Positions 1 to 13,000 of a stretch of DNA of 64,000 nt are shown one piece after another; the stretch's first letter is position 1, and every line of letters begins with the position of its first letter. A program made the translations under genes and the position numbers. The stretch is from positions 71,309,041 through 71,373,040 of the forward strand of contig OY755241.1 in NCBI GenBank assembly GCA_963576725.1. Direction: 5' to 3'. Origin of the DNA: Azorinus chamasolen (lineage: Eukaryota; Mollusca; Bivalvia; Cardiida; Solecurtidae). Below the pieces are notes generated by a model, which had not been told where the DNA came from, ran no database searches, and saw only the letters and a program-made list of their open reading frames with translations.

Positions 1-3000
1 GAGCTCTGGTTGGTCTTATATTTTCGGGCAGGGACTCAGCTTCACGCCCATGTATCACACGGGTGGCTTGAGGGTCAATCGGGCTGGAGACATTACGAAA
101 ACCCACGACACTAGCATTCAAATAACGTTCATTTTCAAAAAACGGACGCAGTGGGTCCCATGTGTTTCAAATTGCGCGCTCGTTACCGATCGCCCGCAAG
201 TGTTTGAGGGCTTAAAATGACGCTGACATCTTGGCGAAAAATAATCACCAACATATTCCATTGGGACATAATTTTTACAGCCGCTATAGTCAAAAGAGCA
301 ATCGAAGACGGGTAGAAATGTAAGTTTTTATGGAATTTGTGTCTGGTACGAATTGGTCTGCATGCCTTTCTGGCTCCAAACAATGTCCCATCGAGTTGTG
401 ATTGGTCTTATATTTTCGGGCAGGGACTCAGCTCCACGCCCATGTATCACACGGGTGGCTGGAGGGTCAATCGGGCTGGAGACATTACGGAAACCCAACG
501 ACACTACCATTCAGATAACGTTAATTTTAAGAAAGGGCGAAGATTGCTCATTTTGGGGTTTGGTACGGATTGGTCTGCACGCCTTTCTGGCTCCAAACAC
601 TGTCTCAGCGAGCCCTGGTTGGTCTCATTTTTTCGGGCAGGGACTCAGCTTCACGCCCATGTATAACACGGGTGGCTGGAGGGTCAATCGGGCTGGAGAC
701 ATTACGAAAACCCACGACACTAGCATTCAAATAACGTTCATTTTCAAAAAACGGACGCAGTGGGTCCAATGTTTTTCAAATTGCGCGCTAGTTACCAATC
801 GCCCGCAAGTGTTTGAGGGCTTAAAATGACGCTGACATCTTGGCAAAAAATAATCACCAACATATTCCATTGGGACATAATTTTTACAGCCGCTATAGTC
901 AAAAGAGCAATCGAAGACGGGTAGAAATGTTAGTTTTTATGGAATTTGTGTCTTGTACGAATTGGTCTGCATGTCTTTCTGGCTCCAAACAATGTCCCAT
1001 CGAGCTGTGATTGGTCTTATATTTTCGGGCAGGGACTCAGCGTCACGCTCATGTATCACACGGGTGGCTGGAGGGTCAATCGGGGTGGAGACATTACGAA
1101 AACCCACGACACTAGCATTCAAATAACGTTCATTTCCAAAAAACGGACGCAGTAGGTCCCATGTTTTTCAAATTGCGCGCTCGTTACCAATCGCCCGCAA
1201 GTGTTTGAGGGCTTAAAATGACGCTGACATCTTGGCGAAAAATAATCACCAACATATTCCAATGGGACATAATTTTTACAGCCGCTATAGTCAAAAGAGC
1301 AATCGAAGACGGGTAGAAATGTAAGTTTTTATGGAATTTGTGTCTGGTACGAATTGGTCTGCATGCCTTTCTGGCTCCAAACAATGTCCCATCGAGCTGT
1401 GATTGGTCTTATATTTTCGGGCAGGGACTCAGCTCCACGCCCATGTATCACACGGGTGGCTGGAGGGTCAATCGGGCTGGAGACATTACGAAAACCCAAC
1501 GACACTACCATTCAGATAACGTTAATTTTAAGAAAGGGCGAAGATTGTTCATTTTTGGGTTTGGTACGGATTGGTCTGCACGCCTTTCTGGCTCCAAACA
1601 CTGTCTCAGCGAGCTCTGGTTGGTCTTATATTTTCGGGCAGGGACTCAGCTTCACGCAATGTATCACACGGGTGGCTTGAGGGTCAATCGGGCTGGAGAC
1701 ATTACGAAAACCCACGACACTAGCATTCAAATAACGTTCATTTTCAAAAAACGGACGCAGTGGGTCCCATGTGTTTCAAATTGCGCGCTCGTTACCGATC
1801 GCCCGCAAGTGTTTGAGGGCTTAAAATGACGCTGACATCTTGGCGAAAAATAATCACCAACATATTCCATTGGGACATAATTTTTACAGCCGCTATAGTC
1901 AAAAGAGCAATCGAAGACGGGTAGAAATGTAAGTTTTTATGGAATTTGTGTCTGGTACGAATTGGTCTGCATGCCTTTCTGGCTCCAAACAATGTCCAAT
2001 CGAGTTGTGATTGGTCTTATATTTTCGGGCAGGGACTCAGCTCCACGCCCATGTATCACACGGGTGGCTGGAGGGTCAATCGGGCTGGAGACATTACGGA
2101 AACCCAACGACACTACCATTCAGATAACGTTAATTTTAAGAAAGGGCGAAGATTGCTCATTTTGGGGTTTGGTACGGATTGGTCTGCACGCCTTTCTGGC
2201 TCCAAACACTGTCTCAGCGAGCCCTGGTTGGTCTCATTTTTTCGGGCAGGGACTCAGCTTCACGCCCATGTATCACACGGGTGGCTGGAGGGTCAATCGG
2301 GCTGGAGACATTACGAAAACCCACGACACTAGCATTCAAATAACGTTCATTTTCAAAAAACGGACGCAGTGGGTCCAATGTTTTTCAAATTGCGCGCTAG
2401 TTACCAATCGCCCGCAAGTGTTTGAGGGCTTAAAATGACGCTGACATCTTGGCAAAAAATAATCACCAACATATTCCATTGGGACATAATTTTTACAGCC
2501 GCTATAGTCAAAAGAGCAATCGAAGACGGGTAGAAATGTTAGTTTTTATGGAATTTGTGTCTTGTACGAATTGGTCTGCATGTCTTTCTGGCTCCAAACA
2601 ATGTCCCATCGAGCTGTGATTGGTCTTATATTTTCGGGCAGGGACTCAGCTCCACGCCCATGTATCACACGGGTGGGTGGAGGGTCAATCGGGCTGGAGA
2701 CATTACGGAAACCCAACGACACTACCATTCAGATAACGTTAATTTTAAGAAAGGGCGAAGATTGCTCATTTTGGGGTTTTGTAGGATTGGTCTGCACGCC
2801 TTTCTGGCTCCAAACACTGTCTCAGCGAGCCCTGGTTGGTCTTATATTTTCGGGCAGGGACTCAGCTTCACGCCCATGTATCACACGGGTGGCTGGAGGG
2901 TCAATCGGGCTGGAGACATTACGAAAACCCACGACACTAGCATTCAAATAACGTTCATTTTCAAAAAACGGACGCAGTGGGTCCAATGTTTTTCAAATTG

Positions 3001-4194
3001 CGCGCTAGTTACCAATCGCCCGCAAGTGTTTGAGGGCTTAAAATGACGCTGACATCTTGGCGAAAAATAATCACCAACATATTCCATTGGGACATAATTT
3101 TTACAGCCGCTATAGTCAAAAGAGCAATCGAAGACGGGTAGAAATGTTAGTTTTTATGGAATTTGTGTCTTGTACGAATTGGTCTGCATGTCTTTCTGGC
3201 TCCAAACAATGTCCCATCGAGCTGTGATTGGTCTTATATTTTCGGGCAGGTACTCAGCTCCACGCCCATGTATCACATGGGTGTCTGGATGGTCAATCGG
3301 GCTGGAGACATTACGGAAACTTAACGACACTACCATTCAGATAACGTTAATTTTAAGAAAGGGCGAAGATTGCTAATTTTGGGGTTTGGTAGGATTGGTC
3401 TGCACGCCTTTCTGGCTCCAAACACTGTCTCAGCGAGCTCTGGTTGGTCTTATATTTTCGGGCAGGGACTCAGCTTCACGCCCATGTATCACACGGGTGG
3501 CTGGAGGGTCAATCGGGCTGGAGACATTACGAAAACCCACGACACTAGCATTCAAATAACGTTCATTTTCAAAAAACGGACGCAGTGGGTCCAATGTTTT
3601 TCAAATTGCGCGCTAGTTACCAATCGCCCGCAAGTGTTTGAGGGCTTAAAATGACGCTGACATCTTGGCGAAAAATAATCACCAACATACTCCATTGGGA
3701 CATAATTTTTACAGCCGCTATAGTCAAAAGAGCAATCGAAGACGGGTAGAAATGTTAGTTTTTATGGAATTTGTGTCTTGTACGAATTGGTCTGCATGTC
3801 TTTCTGGCTCCAAACAATGTCCCATCGAGCTGTGATTGGTCTTATATTTTCGGGCAGGGACTCAGCTCCACGCCCATGTATCACACGGGTGGCTGGAGGG
3901 TCAATCGGGCTGGAGACATTACGGAAACCCAACGACACTGCCATTCAGATAACGTTAATTTTAAGAAAGGGCGAATATTGCTCATTTTGGGGTTTGGTAG
4001 GATTGGTCTGCACGCCTTTCTGGCTCCAAACACTGTCTCAGCGAGCTCTGGTTGGTCTTATATTTTCGGGCAGGGACTCAGCTCCACGCCCATGTATCAC
4101 ACGGGTGGCTGGAGGGTCAATCGGGCTGGAGACATTACGAAAACCCACGACACTAGCATTCAAATAACGTTCATTTTCAAAAAACGGACGCAGT
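1..4194. repeat. Higher-order satellite array, 608-bp unit
   Basis: Tandem array entering from the left edge and ending abruptly at about 4194. The anchor TTGGTCTGCA recurs at 353, 962, 1354, 1962, 2571, 3179 and 3787, giving spacings of 609, 392, 608, 609, 608 and 608. Each full unit holds two related monomers of about 217 bp (A: '...CAATGTCCCATCGAG', B: '...CACTGTCTCAGCGAG') plus a linker of about 175 bp containing AATTGCGCGCTCGTTACC. Units are nearly identical, so homogenisation is recent. Open frames of 60-166 codons through the array are by-products: they repeat with the unit on both strands and show no codon-type pattern of change. The last unit stops after monomer B without its linker. 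Confidence 0.95.
962..1353. repeat. Short satellite unit, A/B monomer hybrid
   Basis: This 392-bp unit is 216-217 bp shorter than its neighbours. It starts with monomer A diagnostic bases (CAATGTCCCATCGAGCTGTG) and ends with monomer B diagnostic bases (CCCACGACACTAGCATTC, then the AAAAAACGGACGCAG tail). One A/B monomer therefore replaces the usual A plus B pair, as expected from unequal crossover between the two halves of a unit. Confidence 0.9.
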
Positions 4195-4272
4195 ACATGT
4201 ATGTACTTATACAGCATGGCATAGGAAAAGAAAGATACATGTATTTTAACATTCAGCAAGAGAAGGGTTAAT
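4195..4272 (+). mobile_element. TTAA-1 MITE remnant at the satellite edge
   Basis: The satellite stops in CGGACGCAG and is followed by the right-hand 75 bp of the TTAA-1 MITE family: CAGCATGGCATAGGAAAAG, then ATTCAGCAAGAGAAGGGTTAA. The same right end is seen at 42860-42932 and 54300-54357. The array border therefore lies inside a MITE. Confidence 0.8.
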
Positions 4273-4450
4273 ATCATTTGGGTAACCAGTGAAATAAAGG
4301 TACTTTATTGACTCTTAGGACCGATGTCATATACCGCAAATGTATGAGTGTGGCCATATATAATCACATGATATAACGTGTTGCTTTGTAGTGCAAGGTA
4401 TAAGAGGAGTCATGCGTCTCTAGTCCTTTATTCGTCACATCACCGTACCA

Positions 4451-4686
4451 TTAACCCTTCTCTTGCTGCTTTCTCCTTCTTTACACATGCACTGTTGTAT
4501 AATTACATATATCTGCACTGTGTAAGCGTATGTCGCTGTGCAATCACTGCTGTGGAGTGCATTGGTTGCACAATCAACTTGTAAATAGTGCAGACCCAGA
4601 TGAGACAGCTCCTGCAGGAGCTGTCTCATCCAGCTATTCACTATTTAAAGGTCGGTATATTGACGTGAATAGCCAGCGAAGGGTTA
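4451..4686 (-). mobile_element. TTAA-1 hairpin MITE, full length
   Basis: Complete 236-bp copy bounded by TTAA on both sides, with terminal inverted repeats TTAACCCTTCTCTTGCTG and CCAGCGAAGGGTTAA. The centre is a palindrome (AGACAGCTCCTGCAGGAGCT) flanked by AAATAGTG/CACTATTT. Other copies are at 42690-42932, 54114-54357 and 56389-56626. TTAA targets with CCCTT termini suggest mobilisation by a piggyBac-type transposase; that is an inference, since no such transposase is in the window. Confidence 0.9.
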
Positions 4687-5165
4687 ATAGGTGCTGTATT
4701 GTGTATTCATAATCAAAATGGCTCATGGCAGCACTGCAAATCTGCCAATTGCAATAATTGTTTACCGGGGTCTAAAGAATGCTCACTTATCTAACACATA
4801 TGGACCTTCTCGCTGGTGAAAGAATATAACTATTTCGCTGCGATATTTTATCGTCTTCAAACTTTGTCTTCTGCTACAAATTACAATTTCATTTTCTGCA
4901 GTTGTGTTCCAAGAAACAGTCAAATGATTTGGTACAGATATAAAAGGATTATCACTGACAAGGATTTTGCAGAGTCTCTTCGAGGCAATTCTAAAAGAGA
5001 GGTCACAGCATCGTGTTGGTGCAGGGATAAACACTGACAAGGATACAAGCAGAGTCTCATCATTCGGATTCTAAAGAGTTCCCATAACATAGTTCTTGGT
5101 GCAGAATTTAAAGGGCTATCACTGAAAAGGTTTCAAATTACGTATATCTAAATATATTTACTTAC
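4687..5165. other. Intergenic or intronic sequence with a degenerate 82-bp repeat
   Basis: No exon was found. Three diverged tandem copies of about 82 bp, each carrying ATCACTGACAAGG or close, start near 4946, 5026 and 5109. The missing 3' exon or exons of the monooxygenase gene should lie to the left of 5166, but none was recognised here. Confidence 0.5.
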
Positions 5166-5259
5166 ATGTGGATGACGGGGCTATCAAATCGATACTCGTC
5201 ATCTTTTGCTAAATACACTGTATCACCGTTGCGCTGAAGTGTCGTTGTCTGAGCCTTTC
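5166..5259 (-). CDS. Monooxygenase exon 7 (C-terminal domain, continuing)
   Basis: Reads GKAQTTTLQRNGDTVYLAKD, then DEYRFDSPVIH, matching the DBH-type segment after the HxH copper ligands (RNGT, LARDD, YxF). Acceptor ...CGACAG and donor GTAAGTA on the minus strand. It enters in phase 1 from exon 6 and leaves with two bases of the next codon, so the protein continues. Confidence 0.8.
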
Positions 5260-8200
5260 CTGTCGACAAATTGAGAGAAGACAATGCGTTGCGTTCAATC
5301 AAAATAATATATCTTAAACTCCGATCTGTAACTATATTCACTTATGCTTCGATCTATCTTTTGAGAGAAACTTTTGCCCGAGTTTCAAACGACTTGGATT
5401 CTGATGAGACGCGGAGTTACTCAACGGTTGATCTGGATTCAAGCTGTTTGTATATGTCAGCTATGTCAAGATAAACAAGCGAAGGGTTAATGCGACTCTT
5501 TCTTTGCTAATACAGCGCTCCTTCCCTACAACATCCCTCTCAATAACGAGTCTCCCTTACAAAAACGCATGTCACTGTTTCCGAAACAACAAGGCCCCGG
5601 AAACAATTTTTTCCATCTTGTTTTCTTTATGCCTCCACCAAACCCTATGTTGTGACCACTCTTTAGAATCGTCACAAGAGTGGTCACAACATAGGGTTGA
5701 TTGAGGCATAACAGTTTTAGTTCTAGACATACACCTTATCTGGGGATCTGCAAACAAGCTAATCATGTTTGATTTTCCTTCCCTATAACAACTCTCTCTG
5801 AACAACACATACAATCTACGTAGCCAAAAGGGTGTCGTTTAAGAGAGGGAGCACTGTCGTTACTAATTTAACAGCTGGGTACACTTACTGGGCTAAAATG
5901 TGGAATTAATTTATCAGTAATTACTTTTGATATGCCAAAAAGTAATTGCAAATGAGACTGTTGTATCGATTCATATTCAGTCTAGATTATGTTTGTATTT
6001 GATGTATTTCGTTCATACCCAACGCGTGCATGTGACTAAGAGTTCTGAAGATTGTGATGTTATCAGTCAGTAACTTGGACAGGCATCTGTTGCTACAGCC
6101 ACCGTATTCGTAGTGTTCGTGTTGTCCAGGTGGTATTTGAAACATTGTCTTGCCAGTGATCAATGTGCCTGCGTTAAATGGACGTAAATTTGGAGTTGCA
6201 TAATAGGTAAGACCAGAACTGTCGGTGTAGTCTCTGATCTTCAACGGATTATGCCAGTGAACCTGAAAATAGCAATTGAACTAATGAATAAAATTTCGAT
6301 GTTTGATCAGTAACTACTGTTGATGATTATGTACAAATGTGTATGCGTTTTAAATGAAAAAGGAGTAAAGTCAAGCAGGAAAAGCCACTAAAAACGCAAT
6401 CATCACAAAAACGTCGATACAAAGCAATAAATACACACATACACACAGAAGACTACGAACAAGTACAAATACACCATACCTTCACACACGCAAGGACGGA
6501 CACACACAAGCACGCACACGCAGAGACAGACGAACGAAAACCACAAACCCGAACAAAAATATAAATGCAAAGACGCAAAGACACCAAACAAAGATAAAAG
6601 CAAGGGCGACAAAAGGAATGCCGCATTGGAACGGTCAGTGGCAAAACCACCACCGCGGTTTAAACCGATTTACGGATATCCTACTCTCACACGTATCTCA
6701 AAGCTACCCTAGCTAAACAAACAGTGTAAATAAAGGTATCCCCACCGGTCTTCCCCCACAACATAGAAGACGGTTACCACAGTACAATATGTAAAACATA
6801 GCATAACAATTGTGAAAGTCAGCCAAATATGTACTGAGTGACTTTGTTGAAAACAGATCAACTGCTGGGAAGCCGTTAAGGGCACGACAGAGAAAAATGC
6901 AATGCATAGGTATGGCAAGCTCATCCCGTTTCTCGGTTTAAGAGTATACCATCTTATTGTACTACCTTCGGACTGTCACCGTGCAAGCAAAAAGGGAAGC
7001 GTGTAGCGACCGACTTAAAAGGATAACCAGACATGCAGTGTGTTGCAATATAATTGGGTCATAGCTTTTCTTCCTAAAAGTTATAATATGTTTAATAAAC
7101 AAATCATAAAAATGGATATAATCCTGAATTTTCCTAGGTTTGTAGATAACATCACCATAGAAATCCAGATGAGAAATACCTTGTTGCAGTGACGTTCGTA
7201 AATTGCAGTTATATTTACTAATGGGAGGTAAATTTTGATAATAACATTTTGAAACTGCATTCCGAATTTTATGATATATGTGACCTTGCTTAAAAATTCT
7301 GAAGGGTGGTGATTCCTCGAAAGCAACAATTGCGACACAAAAAGAGAAAAAAGCAGACTCGGTTTTATTGAGTCTGTTTATGAGCAGAAATTGAAAGTGC
7401 AACAATGTTCACGCCCCTAGCACTGGTTTAAGCGGTATTCAATTTTCAGAACAAGAAGTACTGACATTAATAATCTCGAAGGATCAGAAGGTATAACAAC
7501 ACTGAGAATGAAGTATGGGGCTACGTTTATAAGTAATTTTAATGTTTGCTTTCGTGGGATCACCTCCCTTCAGAATTTATAACTAAATTAGGACTATTAA
7601 AATATTCTAGCAAAGAACAGGCTCAGACAAAGCGAATAAATGGAAAAGTAGTAAAGTCAAGCAGGCAAAGCCACATGCAAGACGCGACCACCACCAAAAC
7701 ACCGATAGACAGCATGACACGACCACACACACAACCACACATCCAAACGCACACACACACACACACACGAAATGAACACAGAAAACACCAAAAGACACAC
7801 AAGAACCAGGGACAAACGTTCCACAACATGAACAAACCACAAGCACAAAGACGCAAGGCAAACAAAAGAAAGGGTGACAAAGAGAGTACCGCCTTGGCAC
7901 CGTCAGCAGCAAAAACACCACTGGGGGTTTAAACCGGTTTACGGACGTCCTAACCTCACACTTCTCTCAAAGTCACCCTAGCTTTACAAATATTGTAAAT
8001 AAAGGTATCCCCGCTGGACTTACCCACAACATAGACGACGGTGAACACAGGACAACATGTAAAACATAGCATAATAACTGTGACAATCCGTCAAATATGT
8101 ACTCAATGACTTTGCTGAAGTCAGAGCACCTGCAGGTAAGCCATAAAGGGCACGACAGGGAAAAAGTAATACATAAGTCTGGTAAGTTGAGAAATGTAAA

Positions 8201-10060
8201 CCCCATAAGATGTAGACCGGTGGACATCGCTATCCAGAGAAGGATAATTAACAATTTAGAAATCGAAATCTTCTTTTTTATCGTATATTTACCTTAGGGA
8301 TAATTGGTTTTGATGTTATTAGTATTGAAAATTGAATACTGCTTAAGTCGGTGCTAGGAAGGCGTGAGTAGTGTTGCATTTTTTAATTACTACTCATGAA
8401 CAGACTCAATAAAACCAAGTCTACAATTTGCTCTTTTTGCATTTCTACTTTTGCTTTCGAAGGATTACCCATTTTCGGAATATTTTTATCATTAGTGATT
8501 GAAAGATTTAACCTAAAAAGGAAGACTGAATGTTGGATCGATTCTTCGATTTGTTTAAAGTAAGTTATTGTGGGTAAATAGAAGAAACCATATTTTATCC
8601 TAATTCAAAATATCGTCTAAATACCTAGAAGTTTCATTTAAAACATTAACGATGTCAGAGTGTGTATCTGGTTTAATGCTAATCATGAAATCCCTCTCAT
8701 AGCAATATAAAAACAAATCTGCAACAAAAGGGACACAATTATTTCCCATAGGTATACCAAAAACTTGCCGATATATGGTAGCCCCATAGCGCAGACGTGT
8801 TAGCTAAAAGAAGTGTTAAAGATCTACAAACATCAAGGCAGGTCCACATTGTGTAACTTTCAACTTCTGAATTCGAAAAGAATGAAAGTTGAACATTACA
8901 AATAAGTAACATTTTATGGGCAAAACCAATACCAGAATTGTCATATAGTTTATCACAGTCACGTTTAAAATGTTCTTTGATAGTAAGACACGACGTTAAA
9001 AGTTTAGAAGTAGTGCAATAACTAGAGTTTTAATAAAACAGATTTGCAACAGATTAAACCGATTTTTATTTAGTTTCGGAATCCAGTACATAATAGAACG
9101 TTTATGTTGTTTTATGTTAGGATTATACTTAAAAGGTATTGCACATGTTTAAATGTTCCGAGACTATGTCGATTGCAGGGGTTTGAACTGCAATATGTGT
9201 TGTTAACAAAAGTACAAAAATGAGTCATGCAGGAAACACCACATACAGAACAAACACTCGCCCGAACAGCAACACAAGGAAACAGCCAATTTAATTCCTT
9301 CTTCAAGACGTCAATATAATACAATCTCCACATAATTATTACGTTATATGATGCCTTGTCAGCAGCAGCAAGAACATAATTAGAATGAAAATTCGAAATG
9401 TTCTTCTTCAGATATCGAAATGTAACTCTTGGTCGAGGTGGTAGTAGATGTTAATTTTTTTAATCCATACATATGTATTTTCTACGCATTTGCATACAGA
9501 GTAGACCTAGATCAGAAAACTGTCTAACCAGGGTCTGCTCTGTTTGCTTATCATATGATACAGAAATGGTTCTACAGTTTTTGCCATAGTCAAACGTTCT
9601 TTTCTCTATTTGCAATTATAACAGCTAATCTAATCAATACTCATAATGAACTTAGTTCTTACCGTAATATTCATGGAGTAAAGGGTTTAGGATTTACAAC
9701 GACTGTCAGACAATAACATTATTCAAAATGTTATTGAAAACGAGAGAAATATGCCTTATTAAAATATAATCTTAGTGATCGGAGCAGAAAAAAGTTTTAA
9801 ATGTATAAACAACTTGTTTTAATTCCTTAGCAGTGAAATGAACAGTTTTTTAAATAATTAAAATAATAGAAAAACGTCTTCAGCACCCGGTATTCCCAGT
9901 CGGTCACCCATCCAAGTACTTACCGGTCTCGACGTTGCTTAATTTCGGTAATCGGTACAGAACCGAATCAACTATCGTTGATGCAGAACATGCTAAGACG
10001 ATCCACTGGTCAATACACAATCAATATATTTAACGTGTTGCAAAATCAATATATTCATTT

Positions 10061-10093
<33 letters not shown>

Positions 10094-13000
10094 TGTAGAT
10101 TTTATATATTTAATGTACAAATCTTCAAATTTATTGCATATTTAATATACATATTGTATAAAAACAGGAAAAAAATGTCAACTTAACACGCCTCTGTTTC
10201 TTATAAATTTAATTTAAACTATAGTAGACCAAACATGTTTCGACAAACGTCTCGTCAGTGGTAACATATATTGTATAAAATATATACTTATTGTACATTT
10301 TATATATTGTATATTTCATATATTTAATATATGAAATATATATTTATTGTATAAAATATACAATAGATATACATTAAATATATAAAATATAGAATATATC
10401 CAACAGTGTCCAGAGGAACACATGTGTCACCTGCTCGCAGCTGACACAAAAACTTAATATGCGGGAGTGAAATCAGAAAAAGGGTAATAACTCAAAAGGT
10501 ATTGCATGCAAAGTGAGGGACCTTAGTCACATCAATGATCCTCAATGAGTGGAAGACACATCACATGTGAAATTTGAAAGCTCTATAATGATTAGTTTAG
10601 AAACAATAGCCAAAAAAGCAAGTGTGACGGACAGACAGACGACACAAAACAGATCCCCAAGTGACACACTACTTCTCGGCAGTCGACACAAAAAATATAC
10701 AATAAATATATAAAATTATACAATAAAAATATATTTTATACAATATTGCAACGCCTAACATGCCATAGTAATGGCGTGACCAACAAAAGCTTGAAGTGCT
10801 ACAGTCTCAAGAAGTATGGGTATTGACATCAATAGCTACACTTTTATTGTAGTTAAAAATAACGTTCCTTATTGGTTTATTGTATTTATAGCAGATAATA
10901 TGTAATTCAGAACTTATGAAATATTTAGTAATAATATCGATTACACTCTTATCACGAAAGAAACTTTGAATATCAATAAAATCTATACCTTTATTTATGA
11001 TTTAAAGTTTAAGAAAATGTCTTTTATATTCAGATTCTTTATCAGTATGAGGTCGAAGAACATGCTGTGTGTAGCTTTGTATAAAACTCGTATTATAATA
11101 TTTCGACCTTTGTCAAAGAATGAAATCAATTAAAATAGTTAATGCATGAATAATCAGACATTTTTGACTTTAAATAATTCGAACTGACCTGTCCATTAAC
11201 AAAGGCAAGCTAGATTGTCGTCGTACGTTAGATGTCTGCGCAATACCTTTATTTACACTACATGTATTTGTTAAGCTATGGTGACTGTGAGATAAGTGTG
11301 AGGTTAGGACGTCCGTGAACCGGTTTAAACCCTAAGTGGTGTTTTTGCCACTGACTGTTCTAATGCGGTACTCTGGGTTAAACTCTAACTGGTGTTTTTG
11401 CCACTGACCGTTCTAATGCGGTACTCTGGTTTAAACCCTAAGTGGTGTGTTTGCCACTGACCGTTCTAATGCGGTACTCTGGTTTAAACCCTAAGTGGTG
11501 TTTTTGCCAATGACTGTTCTAATGCAGTACTCTGGTTTAAAGCCTGAGCGGTGTGTTTGCCACTGACTGTTCTATTGTGGTACTCTGGTTTAAACCCTAA
11601 GTGGTGTGTTTGCCACTCCCTTATTGGTGTGTTTGCCACTGACTGTTCTAATGCGGTACTCTGGTTTAAAGCCTAATTGGTGTGTTTGCCACTGACTGTT
11701 CTAATGCGGTACTCTGGTTTTATCCCCCAGTGGTGTGTTTGCCACTGACTGTTCTAATGCGGTACTCTGGTTTAAAGCCTAAGTGATGTTTTTGCCACTG
11801 ACTGTTCTAATGCGGTACTCTGGTTTAAACCCAAAGTGGTGTTTTTGCCACTGACTGTTCTAATGCGGTACTCTCCTGGTCATCCTTGGTTTTGTGTTTG
11901 TTTTGTTTCGGTGTCTTTGTTCTTGTGCGTTTGTTCCTAATTATAAGTTTCGTATCGTGTGTATTGTTTGCGTGCGTGTTTGTGTGCGTGTGTGTGTTGC
12001 TTGCTTTCTGTCTGTGGATTGGTGGTGGTTGCCTTTTTGTGTGTGTTTTCCTGCTTGAATTTACTACTTTTTTCATATTTACAAGTATAGAGTATTCTTA
12101 GAAAAGGCCAATTAGGCTCGAAAAACTAGAATTAGAGCTGAATATGTATAACATTTATCGCATCCCCTCAATGGAATGTTTTAATCCAATATTTATGTCA
12201 AGGTTGGAACACGAAGGACACGGATGTTAATTGCAGTTGGAAATCAAGCCTGCTCATGTAGGCTTTATGTAAATAATATATCGTTCTGTACTATGTGCCG
12301 TGATCAGCCCTTTTAATTCCCAAAGTTTCCGACGAGGTCTATATCCATAACAACTTGTTTATTTTTTAAATGGGTATCGTATTAGTATATACTGCAGTGT
12401 GCCTAATGCCTCTTACTGTTGCATTGCTTTCAGGGAGAAAATTGAACAACAAAACTTCATGGTCAGCATGAAAAGGGTAAGGAATATGGAGCTCACCTGC
12501 ATGACACCTATGCGATAGCCTCGGGTCGGGCTAACAAGAAAGCCAGCATCCTTGTGACCGCAAAAACCCGGCATACCTACAGTCCATCCACTTATTAAAT
12601 CCGAGCATCCCTCCTCGGTGGCCATGAAACACGGATATGGCTCATTGAAAGTGACGTCTTGCTTGTCTTGAATATAACATAAAGGATTTCAAAAGTTGAT
12701 CAGCCAATCAAATACTTTTTTTAGATTTCAATTGCAAACCCTATCCTGCTGCACTTTATTTCCAACCGATAAGATGCAACAATTAACCCTTTCGGTGCCA
12801 GCATTGTCGTCTGCTGGGCATAGTTTCGTTTATTTTCAGTGTAAGTGTGTGCACTTCTTCAATTTTCTTTATAAAACAGTAAACAGAGTGTCAAACAGTT
12901 TGGATCCTGATGAGACGCCGAGTTACTCGGCGTCTCAACTGGATCCAAACTGTTTGCACCATAAACCCGTCATTGTGGCACGAAAGGGGTTAAAAAATCG

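Noticed and set aside
1..4194. CRISPR-like array
   Set aside because: Units are 608 bp and identical throughout, with no spacers; the organism is eukaryotic. The 34-bp array at 51508-53085 likewise has no spacers.
337..4271. Many 60-166-codon frames on both strands at the left edge
   Set aside because: They repeat with the 608-bp satellite unit and are open on both strands at once.
7607..7932. Frames of 85-128 codons rich in Thr/His or Val/Cys
   Set aside because: Low-complexity translation of the U repeat with a (CA)n run; the same bias appears in every U copy.
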